Below are positions 1-7,246 of a stretch of 15,570 nucleotides of DNA, piece after piece (position 1 is the first letter of the stretch; each line of letters opens with the position of its first letter). The stretch covers positions 1-15,570 of the forward strand of contig JBOFGV010000075.1 in assembly GCA_051649305.1 (NCBI GenBank), written 5' to 3'. The notes beneath the pieces are model-generated. The model was not told where the DNA came from, did no database searches, and saw only the letters and a list, made by a program, of their open reading frames with translations. Source of the DNA: JADCCX01 sp051649305 (GTDB taxonomy: Bacteria > Pseudomonadota > Alphaproteobacteria > Rhizobiales > Beijerinckiaceae). The translations under genes were made by a program, and so were the position numbers.

Positions 1-342
1 CAAATCGAGGCGATGATCGCCGATTTCGATCGCATGGCCAATGACCTCGACCGTGAGGTTGCCAATGAAGAACGCCGGGCCGGAATCTCCGATCCTGCGC
101 ATTTTGCCTATCCGACCTATGCCCGTGCAGCCCGCACGCGCCGTGAAAACATCGTCAATTCAGCCAATGAGCTGAAAGGACAGCACGACGCTGCCAAGCT
201 GGAGCTGGAAATGGCCTTTGAAGAACTGAAAAAGGTCGAAATCCTGCAGGACCGTGAGACTGCTGCCGAGCGCGCGGAAGAAGCACGCCGCGAGCAAATG
301 GAAATGGACCGTATCGGTTCCCGCATGCGTATGCGGGCATAA
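1..342 (+). CDS. fliJ: Flagellar export protein FliJ-like, 3' part (5' truncated by window edge)
   Basis: The reading frame is open from base 1 (first codon CAA) to TAA at 340-342, so 113 residues of a protein that begins outside the window are visible. The first in-frame ATG (13-15) lies inside the conserved region and is unlikely to be the true start. The sequence is almost wholly charged and alpha-helical (long E/K/R/Q-rich stretches, no membrane segment), as expected of the coiled-coil FliJ family. FliJ is a soluble component of the flagellar type III export apparatus that works with the FliI ATPase and chaperones. The segment around residues 28-50 (DPAHFAYPTYARAARTRREN) resembles rhizobial FliJ homologues as I remember them. 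FliJ proteins are about 140-150 residues, so roughly 30 N-terminal residues are missing. No other flagellar gene lies in the window. The identification rests on remembered similarity and composition; a generic coiled-coil protein is the alternative. Confidence 0.7.
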   Translation, partial: QIEAMIADFDRMANDLDREVANEERRAGISDPAHFAYPTYARAARTRRENIVNSANELKGQHDAAKLELEMAFEELKKVEILQDRETAAERAEEARREQMEMDRIGSRMRMRA

Positions 343-372
343 CGGCTCGATTAAACGTATAACTGGCATTGT

Positions 373-404
373 GAGTGCAGCAGGCCGAAAGGCGTGCTGC
401 ACTC
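373..404 (+). terminator. Hairpin terminator after fliJ (probably bidirectional)
   Basis: A perfect 10-bp inverted repeat, GAGTGCAGCA (373-382) and TGCTGCACTC (395-404), encloses a 12-nt loop that can form an additional GCC-GAAA-GGC mini-stem. It lies 31 bp after the fliJ stop and 10 bp before the stop of the converging TctC-like gene. It is followed on the plus strand by a U-rich but interrupted stretch (TGTTGTCGTTT). Placement between converging genes and stem strength support a terminator usable from both sides. Confidence 0.8.
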
Positions 405-413
405 TGTTGTCGT

Positions 414-1388
414 TTATGGATCGATCTTGATGTTTGCTTCGCGGATCACCTTGAGCCAGATGTCACGTTCACGCTTCAGGAAGGCATCGAACGCCATGGT
501 GGCTGGAGCTGGTATCGACCCCGCTCTGCCCAGCCGGGATTGCAGGTCTGTTGATCCGAGCGTTCTGGACAGGGCTTCGCGCAATCGCTGCACAACATCT
601 GCGGACATACCGGCAGGCACCATCAATCCAACCCAGGCCGAGACATCGAAATCTGCGTAGCCCTGCTCTGCGATGGTGGGCACCTCCGGCAACAGTGCCG
701 CACGTTCTGCTGTGGTTATGCCCAGCGCCCGCAAGCTGCCCGCCTGCACCAGTGCGGAAGCGCCAGCCAGCGTCGAGAAGGTGACATCAAGCGTGCCGCT
801 GGCGACATCGACAAGCGATGGACCCTCGCCACGATACGGCACATGCTGCATTTTCTTGCCGATCCGCTGTGCGAACAATTCGCCTGCAAGATGTGCAACA
901 GTGCCAGTGCCACCGGAGGCAAAGAGAACCGGATTGGTGCGTGTCTTTGCAAGGTTTTCGAGATCTTTCATCGTTCGCAAAGGCGAGTTGGGTCCAGCTA
1001 CAACGACGAAGGGGAGCTTGGCCATCAGGCCTACAGGCACAAGCTCTGTCTCCCAATTGAACGGGATGTTCTCGCGCACCGCCGGATTGATGACCATCGT
1101 GGTTGGTGCAGCCAATACTGTGTAGCCATCAGCAGCAGCTTTTGCCACGGATTGTGTTCCGGTCATGGTCGCAGCACCGGCCCGGTTTTCAACAATCAGT
1201 CGCTGGCCAAGTTGGTCGCTCATGGCTTCGGCAAACAGCCGCGATGTGACATCAACGCCGCCGCCAGCTGCGAAAGTTACAACAAGCGTGACAGGACGGG
1301 ACGGGTATGCCTGCCCCAATGCTTTGCTGGCAGCGATGATTGCCGGGGCCGCAACAAAACTTCTCCGCGTCAGGGCATGGGTTTTCAT
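414..1388 (-). CDS. Tripartite tricarboxylate transporter (TctC/Bug family) substrate-binding protein
   Basis: Encodes a 324-residue periplasmic binding protein. The frame is open upstream to 1541, but the start at 1388 is preferred because AAGGA lies just upstream and the product then begins with a clean export signal: twin arginine (TRRSF, residues 7-11), a hydrophobic stretch, and a likely cleavage after ALGQA (residue 27). The mature start YPSRPVTLVV, the following FAAGGGVDVTSR, and VENRAGA near residue 70 are hallmarks of the Bug/TctC family. These proteins capture carboxylates or other small acids for TctAB-type secondary transporters. No tctA or tctB gene lies in the window, so it is an orphan, which is common in the family. 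The substrate cannot be read from sequence. It is divergent from the ABC-transporter operon at 1689 across a 300-bp spacer that contains a strong inverted repeat (1426-1454). Confidence 0.9.
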   Translation of the reverse strand: MKTHALTRRSFVAAPAIIAASKALGQAYPSRPVTLVVTFAAGGGVDVTSRLFAEAMSDQLGQRLIVENRAGAATMTGTQSVAKAAADGYTVLAAPTTMVINPAVRENIPFNWETELVPVGLMAKLPFVVVAGPNSPLRTMKDLENLAKTRTNPVLFASGGTGTVAHLAGELFAQRIGKKMQHVPYRGEGPSLVDVASGTLDVTFSTLAGASALVQAGSLRALGITTAERAALLPEVPTIAEQGYADFDVSAWVGLMVPAGMSADVVQRLREALSRTLGSTDLQSRLGRAGSIPAPATMAFDAFLKRERDIWLKVIREANIKIDP

Positions 1389-1425
1389 GGGATTTTCCTT
1401 TTTGTGCAGCTCATTCAACAGGGAA

Positions 1426-1454
1426 AGATCAAATAGCTCAATGGCTATTGATCT
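1426..1454. repeat. Near-perfect inverted repeat in the upstream region of the TctC-like gene
   Basis: Left arm AGATCAAATAGC (1426-1437) and right arm GCTATTGATCT (1444-1454) are complementary except for one extra A in the left arm, with a 6-nt centre TCAATG. It lies 37 bp upstream of the start codon at 1388. It could be an operator for a dimeric regulator or a stem-loop in the 5' leader of the mRNA. Confidence 0.6.
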
Positions 1455-1510
1455 GGGTAACATGCGACAACTCTTTCTGGTGATGAAAACAGCTGTGAAC
1501 TGATCTTCAA

Positions 1511-1539
1511 TTGACAAGCCAGCAGGGCTGTCTTTTATC
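1511..1539 (+). promoter_or_regulatory. Candidate sigma-70-type promoter for the ABC/creatininase operon
   Basis: A perfect -35 hexamer TTGACA (1511-1516) is followed after 17 bp by a weak -10 (TTTATC, 1534-1539, 3 of 6 consensus positions). This would give a leader of about 140 nt before the ATG at 1689. The -10 match is poor, so this is tentative. The AATTGAC at 1509-1515 also matches seven bases of one arm of the inverted repeat upstream of the TetR gene (8000-8020). Confidence 0.25.
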
Positions 1540-1688
1540 AAATCCTACGCTAGGTAATGTCTTGAGCATCCCGGAATCTGGCACAATTCATGCCTTGAAA
1601 AGGCGTGATCCTGCCTGTTGCCGGATTGTTTTAACTGAGAATACCAGGCGATTACGCCTTTGGTGACATAACGAAGAGGGACCAGACC

Positions 1689-2711
1689 ATGATGAAGTAT
1701 CGCCTTGACCGCCGTGCCACGCTCGGATTGCTGGGTGGCACAACCGCATCCGTTCTCATCCCCATGCCGGGCACCCGTGTGCATGCGCAGACGCTCGACA
1801 AGGTCAGCTACCAGACCAACTGGCGCGCGCAAGCCGAGCACGGCGGATTTTACTACGCAGTCGCCAACGGCATCTACAAGAAATACGGCATTGATGCCGA
1901 CATCCGCATGGGTGGCCCACAGCAGAACCCGTCGCAGCTTCTGTTGGGTGGTCGCGTCGACATGATCATGTCCAACTCGTTCGAGGCCATCAACTACGTG
2001 AAGGAGAACATCCCGTTCCTTTGCATCGGCTCCATCTTCCAGAAGGACCCGCAGGTGATCATCTCGCATCCGGGTGTTGGCCATGACACTCTGGCAGCGC
2101 TTAAGGGCAAGCCTATCCTGATTGGCGCAGCTGGTCGCACAAGCTACTGGCCCTTCCTCAAGGCGAAGTTCGGCTTCACCGAAGAGCAGGCCCGTCCTTA
2201 TACCTTCAACATGGCACCATTCCTTGCTGACAAGCAGTCGTCGCAGCAGGGCTTCCTGTCCTCCGAGCCATACGCGATTGCTTCGGCTGGCGTGAAGCCG
2301 GTGGTACACCTCCTCGCTGATGCAGGCTTCGAGAACTACAACACCACCGTCAACATCTCCCGCAAGATGGTCGACGAGAAGAAGGACCTCGTGCAGCGCT
2401 TCATGACAGCGTCTCTGGAAGGCTGGGGCGAGTACATGAAGGGCACAGCGGCCAACGAAGCGGCCAATGCCATCATCAAGAAAGAAAACCCTGATATGGG
2501 CGATGACAAGATTGCTTATGCTCTCAAGGTCATGAACGAGAACGGCATCGTCAAGTCCGGTGATGCGCTGAAGCTTGGCGTTGGTGCCATGACAGACGCA
2601 CGCTGGGCGAGCTTCTACAAGACCATGACAGAAGCTGGTGTGTTCCCGGCCGGTCTTGATATCAAGAAGGCCTACAGCCTCGACTTCATCAACAAGGGCG
2701 TAGGCATTTGA
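1689..2711 (+). CDS. ABC transporter periplasmic substrate-binding protein (NMT1/THI5-like, SsuA/TauA family)
   Basis: A 340-residue exported binding protein. The N-terminus has a signal with a twin arginine (LDRRATLGLLGG, residues 6-17) and a probable cleavage near VHAQ (about residue 34). The mature start VSYQTNWRAQAEHGGFYYA is typical of NMT1/THI5-like binding proteins. These serve importers for sulfonates, nitrate, pyrimidine precursors, riboflavin or aromatic acids, and the substrate cannot be decided here. Position 1689 is chosen as start because GAGGGA (1676-1681) sits at correct spacing; a second ATG follows immediately at 1692. The stop TGA overlaps the TTG start of the ATPase gene (TTGA), indicating translational coupling. 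It is the first gene of a six-gene operon and probably sets the specificity for the compound processed by the downstream enzymes. Confidence 0.92.
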   Translation: MMKYRLDRRATLGLLGGTTASVLIPMPGTRVHAQTLDKVSYQTNWRAQAEHGGFYYAVANGIYKKYGIDADIRMGGPQQNPSQLLLGGRVDMIMSNSFEAINYVKENIPFLCIGSIFQKDPQVIISHPGVGHDTLAALKGKPILIGAAGRTSYWPFLKAKFGFTEEQARPYTFNMAPFLADKQSSQQGFLSSEPYAIASAGVKPVVHLLADAGFENYNTTVNISRKMVDEKKDLVQRFMTASLEGWGEYMKGTAANEAANAIIKKENPDMGDDKIAYALKVMNENGIVKSGDALKLGVGAMTDARWASFYKTMTEAGVFPAGLDIKKAYSLDFINKGVGI

Positions 2712-3544
2712 CCCAAACAGCTGACACTGCGGCTTCAACACCGCAGCAAGCAGCAGGGCATCTGGACAAAAGAACAGGAAAGCCGCTGGTCTCGATCCAG
2801 CGGATTTCCAAGCAGTTTGCCAATGGAACCCTTGCTGTTCGCAATGTAGATCTGGATTTGCATCCGGGCGAGTTTGTAAGCTTGCTCGGCCCTTCCGGCT
2901 GCGGAAAATCCACCTTGCTGCGCATGATTGCTGGCCTCAGCCAGGCCAGTGCGGGAACCATCGACTGGCCGCTGCAGGCACATGATGCCAATGGCAATCC
3001 GGAGCGGGATCTGGGTTTTGTGTTTCAGGACCCGACACTGATGCCCTGGGCACAGGCCATCGGCAATGTGGCGATGCCGCTCATTCTCAAGGGCATGAAG
3101 AAATCGGAAGCGCATGAGCGTTCGGCGCAGATGCTGGAACTGGTTGGCCTCAGGGGTTTTGAAAAATCCTATCCGCGGGAACTCTCAGGCGGCATGAAGA
3201 TGCGTGTCTCCATCGCCCGCGCGCTGGTGACACAGCCCAAGGTGCTGCTGATGGACGAGCCCTTTGCAGCACTTGATGAAATCACGCGTCACAGGCTCAA
3301 CGATGATCTTCTGGAGCTGTGGCTGAAGAGCCAGTTCACGGCGGTGTTCGTGACACACTCGGTATTTGAATCTGTCTATCTCTCGCAGCGCATTGTGGTG
3401 ATGGCCGCAAGGCCTGGGCGTGTGATGGCGGACCTTGATGTGCGCGCGCCTTATCCGCGCTCAGAGCTTTTCCGCACCTCGCCGGAGTATGGTGATTTGT
3501 GCCGTATCGCGTCTGACAAACTGAAAGAGGCGATCCACGCATGA
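2708..3544 (+). CDS. ABC transporter ATP-binding protein (SsuB/TauB/NrtD family)
   Basis: A 278-residue cytoplasmic ATPase with all motifs in order: Walker A GPSGCGKST (residues 61-69), Q-loop VFQDP (Q107), signature LSGGMK (159-164), Walker B VLLMDEP (179-185) and the switch histidine in VFVTHSV (H217). The start is TTG at 2708, overlapping the stop of the binding-protein gene by four bases. No in-frame ATG occurs before the conserved region, and AAGGG lies just upstream. About 25 residues precede the first ABC beta strand (LVSIQRISKQF). The stop overlaps the ATG of the permease gene (ATGA). It powers import by the neighbouring binding protein and permease, presumably as a homodimer. Confidence 0.95.
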   Translation: MTQTADTAASTPQQAAGHLDKRTGKPLVSIQRISKQFANGTLAVRNVDLDLHPGEFVSLLGPSGCGKSTLLRMIAGLSQASAGTIDWPLQAHDANGNPERDLGFVFQDPTLMPWAQAIGNVAMPLILKGMKKSEAHERSAQMLELVGLRGFEKSYPRELSGGMKMRVSIARALVTQPKVLLMDEPFAALDEITRHRLNDDLLELWLKSQFTAVFVTHSVFESVYLSQRIVVMAARPGRVMADLDVRAPYPRSELFRTSPEYGDLCRIASDKLKEAIHA

Positions 3545-4425
3545 GCGCTGTGATGACCGAAAAGACTGCACCAGCCCCCATTGGCACAGACGCTGAAGCC
3601 ATGCCGGTTTTCGCACAGGAAAAGCGTGTGCTTGGCGTGCCGGTGTCTGTCTGGCCCAATATTCTCGCCCCCGCCTTTATGGGCGTCGTGTTTCTTGTCG
3701 GATGGGAGATGCTGGTCCGGATCAAGGAAATTCCGCACTACGTGCTGCCCGGCCCGTTGCTGGTTGGCCAGACATTGATTGCCGACTGGGGCACGCTTTC
3801 CACCTCGCTCTGGATCACGCTGCGCATCACTTTCGCAGCCCTCATTGCGGCGGTGTCGATTGGCGTGGCGCTGGCGATCCTGTTCACACAGTCGAAATGG
3901 CTCGAAAAATCGCTGCTGCCCTACGCGATCATCCTGCAGGTGACGCCAGTGGTTTCCATCGCGCCGCTGATCATCATCTGGGTGGGGGATATCAATCTCT
4001 CGCTGCTGATCTGCGCCTGGATTGTGGCGTTCTTCCCCATCCTTTCCAGCACCATTCTGGGCCTGAATTCGGTGGATCATAACCTGCTCAACCTGTTCCA
4101 GATTTATGGTGCCTCGCGCTGGCAGGGCCTGCGCTATCTGCGTCTGCCTGCGGCACTGCCGTTCTTCCTTTCAGGTCTGAAAATTGCGGGTGGCCTCGCG
4201 CTCATTGGTGCTGTGGTGGCGGAGTATGTGGCGGGTTCCGGCGGCAATGCTTCTGGCCTTGCCTATCGTATTCTGGAGGCCAGCTATCAGCTGAAAATCC
4301 CGCGCATGTTTGCAGCCCTCGTGATGATCTCGCTGACTGGTATCGCTATCTTCCTGACGACCAGCACCATCTCGCATCTTTTATTGCGCCGCTGGCATGA
4401 AAGCGCCCTGAAGCGCGAAACCTGA
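3541..4425 (+). CDS. ABC transporter permease (BPD_transp_1, SsuC/TauC-like)
   Basis: A 294-residue inner-membrane protein with about six hydrophobic segments: roughly residues 41-60, 88-115, 127-147, 152-175, 207-230 and 257-280. The cytoplasmic coupling loop is at 186-208 (FQIYGASRWQGLRYLRLPAA), carrying the G and the LP spacing of the EAA motif that contacts the ATPase. The first 35-40 residues are hydrophilic and cytoplasmic. It starts at the ATG overlapping the ATPase stop. The stop (TGA at 4423-4425) falls inside the GAGGA ribosome-binding site of the next gene. A single permease gene implies a homodimeric channel, as in the SsuABC and TauABC systems. Confidence 0.94.
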   Translation: MSAVMTEKTAPAPIGTDAEAMPVFAQEKRVLGVPVSVWPNILAPAFMGVVFLVGWEMLVRIKEIPHYVLPGPLLVGQTLIADWGTLSTSLWITLRITFAALIAAVSIGVALAILFTQSKWLEKSLLPYAIILQVTPVVSIAPLIIIWVGDINLSLLICAWIVAFFPILSSTILGLNSVDHNLLNLFQIYGASRWQGLRYLRLPAALPFFLSGLKIAGGLALIGAVVAEYVAGSGGNASGLAYRILEASYQLKIPRMFAALVMISLTGIAIFLTTSTISHLLLRRWHESALKRET

Positions 4426-4437
4426 GGACCATCTGAC

Positions 4438-5253
4438 ATGGCAAAGGCTGCACTTCCCAGACGCTACTGGAAAGACATGACGACGGTGGATTTTGCCACT
4501 TCGGACACCGCGAGCTGGATCGCCATGCTGCCTGTCTGTGCCATCGAGCAGCATGGCCCGCATCTGCCGGTTGCGACTGATACCACCATCAACGAAGGCA
4601 ATGTGGCGGCGCTGCTTGCCAAGCTGCCCGCTGATTTGCCGCTGGTGGTGTTGCCCACGCAGTCGGTCGGCAAGTCCAACGAGCATATCCATTCGCCCGG
4701 CACGCTCACGCTCAGCTACGACACGCTGGCCCGCGTGCTGCTTGATATCGGTGACAGCATTGCCCGCGCTGGTGTGCGCAAGCTGGTGCTGGCGAACTCC
4801 CATGGCGGCAACATCGCCGTGCTGGATATCGTGGCGCGGGAGCTGCGCGTGCGCCACAACATGCTGGTGGTTGTCGCCAGCTGGTCGCGTCTTGGCCAGC
4901 CTCCGGGGCTCTATTCCGAGTGGGAGCAAGCCTATGGCATCCATGGCGGTGATATGGAAACCTCTGTCATGCTGGCCCTCACACCTGATCTTGTGAAGAT
5001 GGACAAGGCCGAGAAGTTCCACTCCCTGCAGGAGCGTCTGGTGCAGCAGCACAAGCAGTTGCGCGCCCATGGCACGGCGGCCTTTGGCTGGATTGCGCAG
5101 GACCTTGGTGCGCATGGCACGGTGGGCGATGCCTCGCTGGCTACGGCTGAGAAGGGCCAGAAGACCATCGGCGTTGTGACAGACAAGATGCTTGAGTTGC
5201 TGCAGGATGTGCATGCCTTCGACATTGATACGCTCTGGACCCCGAAAGGCTGA
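4438..5253 (+). CDS. Creatininase-family metal-dependent amidohydrolase
   Basis: A 271-residue cytoplasmic enzyme of the creatininase fold (binuclear-metal amidohydrolases: creatininase, the mycofactocin peptidase MftE, FAPy deformylases). Diagnostic motifs are AIEQHGPHLPVATD (E37, H39, D48 as likely metal ligands), GKSNEHIHSPGTLTLS (79-93), ANSHGGN (H122) and HGGDMETS (E174). In classical creatininase a glutamate follows the motif histidine by two positions; here that position is G124, as in many non-creatininase members. Creatinine is therefore not a safe substrate call, and E174 may supply the metal ligand. The start at 4438 has GAGGA nine bases upstream and lies 12 bp after the permease stop. 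In the operon it probably opens an amide or lactam bond in the imported compound. The family is confident, the substrate unknown. Confidence 0.92.
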   Translation: MAKAALPRRYWKDMTTVDFATSDTASWIAMLPVCAIEQHGPHLPVATDTTINEGNVAALLAKLPADLPLVVLPTQSVGKSNEHIHSPGTLTLSYDTLARVLLDIGDSIARAGVRKLVLANSHGGNIAVLDIVARELRVRHNMLVVVASWSRLGQPPGLYSEWEQAYGIHGGDMETSVMLALTPDLVKMDKAEKFHSLQERLVQQHKQLRAHGTAAFGWIAQDLGAHGTVGDASLATAEKGQKTIGVVTDKMLELLQDVHAFDIDTLWTPKG

Positions 5254-5256
5254 TCA

Positions 5257-6639
5257 ATGTCGCAGGTTGCACTCGACCAGTTCATCCACGATCTCGGCGA
5301 CATCCCTGTTGCGACAGATGCGGGAACCGTAAAGTTGAAGTCACGTGACTTCTTCTGGTTCTCCCCCATCCTCAAGCCGCAGCTTGAAGACAAGCGTGCC
5401 TATGCCATCGTTCGCCCTCGCAACAGGGATGAACTCATCCGCGTTGTCTCACTCGCCGCCAAGCGCCGCATCGCGCTCACCACACGCGGAGGAGGTACGG
5501 GCAACTATGGCCAGTGCGTGCCGCTGGATGGCGGCATCGTGCTCGATATGACCGGCCTTGACCGCATTCTGGAAACACGCCCCGGGATGGTGCGGGTGGA
5601 AGCAGGCAAGATCATGCTGGAGATCGACCGCGAGTTGAAGCCGACTGGCTGGGAACTGAGGGTGTTTCCATCCACGCGCGCTTCGGCCACCATCGGCGGT
5701 TTCATCTGCGGTGGTGCTGCCGGTGTTGGCTCCTGCACCTGGGGGCAGATTGGCGATGCAGGGGCCGTGCAGGCCATGACGCTGGTCTCGATGGAAGAAG
5801 AGCCTCGCATCTTCACGCTTGAAGGGCCGGACACCATGAAGGCGGTGCATGCCTACGGTGTCAACGGCATCGTCATTGACGTTACGCTGCCCACCGCGCC
5901 GCGTCAGGATTGGGCAGAGGCGATCGTTACGTTTGATACGCTGGTCGCCGCCTCACGCTTTGCGCAAACTCTGGTGGAAGACCAGATCGTGGCGAAGAAA
6001 TTGATTTCCGTGCATGCGCCGGGCATTTCCGTCTATTGCAAGCGTATTCAACCGTTCATCCCAGATGACAGGGCTTTCGCGATTGTCATGGTCTCCGAGC
6101 CGCAACTCTGGGCGCTGGATGTGCATGCGGCACCCCATGGCGGCAAGGTCACCTATAAACGCAGTGCGGTAGCAGCCGAAGCTGCGGCCTTTGGCCATGA
6201 TGACCCCATTCCGCCGCTCTATGAATACTGCTGGAACCACACAACCCTGCGGGCGATCAAGGTTGATCCCGCCACCACCTATCTTCAGGTGCTCTTCCCC
6301 ATGGGCAAGAACATCGAGGGTATCGCCTGGGCGGAGAAGGAGTTCGCGGGCGAAATTCTCTGGCATCTCGAATTCCAGCGCCGCTTTGCGGGCTTCACCA
6401 ACTCGTCGCTGCCGCTGGTGCGTTTCACCACGCCGGAGCGCCTGAACGAGATCATGGCGAAGCTTGAAGCCAACGGGCTCAAGGTGTCCAACCCGCATAT
6501 CTATACGCTGGAAGGCACAGGCTGGAAGCGCATCAAGGCGGATCAGGAAGGCCTGAAGCGCGAGGCGGACCCGCATTTCCTGCTCAATCCCGGTAGGCTC
6601 CCAAGCATGGAGTCTACACACGCTTTGGCAGCCGAGTAA
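5257..6639 (+). CDS. FAD-binding PCMH-type dehydrogenase/oxidase (GlcD/vanillyl-alcohol-oxidase superfamily)
   Basis: A 460-residue flavoprotein. The FAD-binding PCMH domain spans about 45-225: YAIVRPRNRDELIRVV, then the FAD pyrophosphate loop TRGGGTGNYGQ (76-86) with DGGIVLDMTGLDRIL. A second conserved block, ASATIGGFICGGAAGVGS (142-159), follows. No histidine occupies the usual covalent-flavin position of the loop, so FAD is probably bound non-covalently. The C-terminal part ends with HFLLNPGRL, the typical NPG motif of FAD-linked oxidases. No cysteine cluster for iron-sulfur centres is seen. It starts three bases after the creatininase stop, with AAAGG upstream. It likely oxidises a hydroxy acid, alcohol or amine in the pathway; electrons could pass to the neighbouring quinone reductase-like flavoprotein or to an unlinked acceptor. 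The substrate is unknown. Confidence 0.88.
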   Translation: MSQVALDQFIHDLGDIPVATDAGTVKLKSRDFFWFSPILKPQLEDKRAYAIVRPRNRDELIRVVSLAAKRRIALTTRGGGTGNYGQCVPLDGGIVLDMTGLDRILETRPGMVRVEAGKIMLEIDRELKPTGWELRVFPSTRASATIGGFICGGAAGVGSCTWGQIGDAGAVQAMTLVSMEEEPRIFTLEGPDTMKAVHAYGVNGIVIDVTLPTAPRQDWAEAIVTFDTLVAASRFAQTLVEDQIVAKKLISVHAPGISVYCKRIQPFIPDDRAFAIVMVSEPQLWALDVHAAPHGGKVTYKRSAVAAEAAAFGHDDPIPPLYEYCWNHTTLRAIKVDPATTYLQVLFPMGKNIEGIAWAEKEFAGEILWHLEFQRRFAGFTNSSLPLVRFTTPERLNEIMAKLEANGLKVSNPHIYTLEGTGWKRIKADQEGLKREADPHFLLNPGRLPSMESTHALAAE

Positions 6640-6646
6640 GCCCGCC

Positions 6647-7231
6647 ATGCATGTGCTTTATCTCTATTGTCACCCGCTCGATGACAGCTTCCATGCCGGC
6701 ATCATGCGTGAGGCGGTACAGACGCTCAAAGACAAGGGGCATACGGTTGATCTCTGCGATCTCTATGCGGAAGGCTTCGACCCTGTTCTGACTGCAGAGC
6801 GCCGCCGCAACTACCATGACCTCGCGCGCAATCAGGAGGGACTGGAAGAGTATGTCGCCCGCCTGCAGAAAGCCGAGATGCTGGTGGTGCAGTTCCCCAC
6901 ATGGTGCTTCGGCCTGCCCGCCATGCTGAAAGGCTGGTTCGACCGTCTTCTGATGCCCGGCGTTTCGTTTGATCTGACAGACCCCAAGAACGTCAAGCCG
7001 ATGCTGACCAACATCAAACAGGTCATCGGCATTTCAACCTATGGCCGCCCGCGCTGGGTGGCGATGTATGTGGGCGATCCCCCGCGCAAGATCATCACGC
7101 GCTATCTGCCGCGGCTGATCGATGGCCGGGCGCACATTCAATACATGGCGCTCTATCACATGAACGTAGCGTCGCTTGAGAAGCGCAAGGGGTTTATCGC
7201 GCGCGTGTGCAAGGCGATGGCAGGGGTGTAG
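6647..7231 (+). CDS. Flavodoxin-fold NAD(P)H dehydrogenase (quinone) family protein
   Basis: A 194-residue protein of the NQO1/MdaB/YwrO-type family. The N-terminus HVLYLYCHPLDDSFHAGI (2-19) is the FMN/FAD phosphate-binding start of this fold. QFPTWCFGLPAMLKGWFDR (82-100) is the conserved dimer and flavin contact block. Such enzymes transfer two electrons from NAD(P)H to quinones, nitro or other electrophilic groups. It begins 7 bp after the stop of the FAD dehydrogenase gene, with only a weak ribosome-binding site (GAGTAAG), and is the last gene of the operon. Only 15 bp separate its stop from that of the converging TetR gene. In context it may reduce a quinone-like or heteroaromatic pathway intermediate, or protect against redox by-products; this is inferred from position only. 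Confidence 0.9.
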   Translation: MHVLYLYCHPLDDSFHAGIMREAVQTLKDKGHTVDLCDLYAEGFDPVLTAERRRNYHDLARNQEGLEEYVARLQKAEMLVVQFPTWCFGLPAMLKGWFDRLLMPGVSFDLTDPKNVKPMLTNIKQVIGISTYGRPRWVAMYVGDPPRKIITRYLPRLIDGRAHIQYMALYHMNVASLEKRKGFIARVCKAMAGV

Positions 7232-7246
7232 GGGCTGCCCGAAGAG

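Larger units (their letters stand above)
1389..1688. other. 300-bp divergent intergenic region between the TctC-like gene and the ABC operon
   Basis: No convincing gene is seen here; the frame extending the TctC-like gene to 1541 lacks a ribosome-binding site at its upstream starts. The stretch must hold the promoters of both divergent units. Visible elements are a 12/11-nt inverted repeat at 1426-1454, a TTGACA hexamer at 1511-1516 suitable as a plus-strand -35, and a small hairpin (GGCG-ATTA-CGCC) near 1647-1659 in the leader of the ABC operon. A GAGGGA ribosome-binding site lies at 1676-1681. Confidence 0.6.

Noticed and set aside
843..1436. Plus-strand ORF of 197 codons inside the TctC-like gene
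   Set aside because: Antisense shadow of a conserved TctC-family protein; no motif and no ribosome-binding site.
1389..1541. Upstream extension of the TctC-like gene to a start at 1541
   Set aside because: It would place about 50 unrelated residues before a proper Tat-like signal and run through the inverted repeat. The ATG at 1388 has the ribosome-binding site.
1631..1681. TPP riboswitch-like words (CTGAGA followed by ATACC, ending AGGGA) in the leader of the THI5-like ABC operon
   Set aside because: The second conserved half of the thi box (CTGATCTGGATAATGCCAGCG-like) and the P4/P5 pairing are absent. Only short words match, and the spacing is too small for the aptamer.
1545..2741. Long minus-strand ORF (398 codons) opposite the ABC binding-protein gene
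   Set aside because: It is antisense to a well-supported gene, has no family motifs, an unusual composition (rich in His, Val, Leu and Arg) and no gene-like start. It is a product of GC-biased codon use on the other strand.
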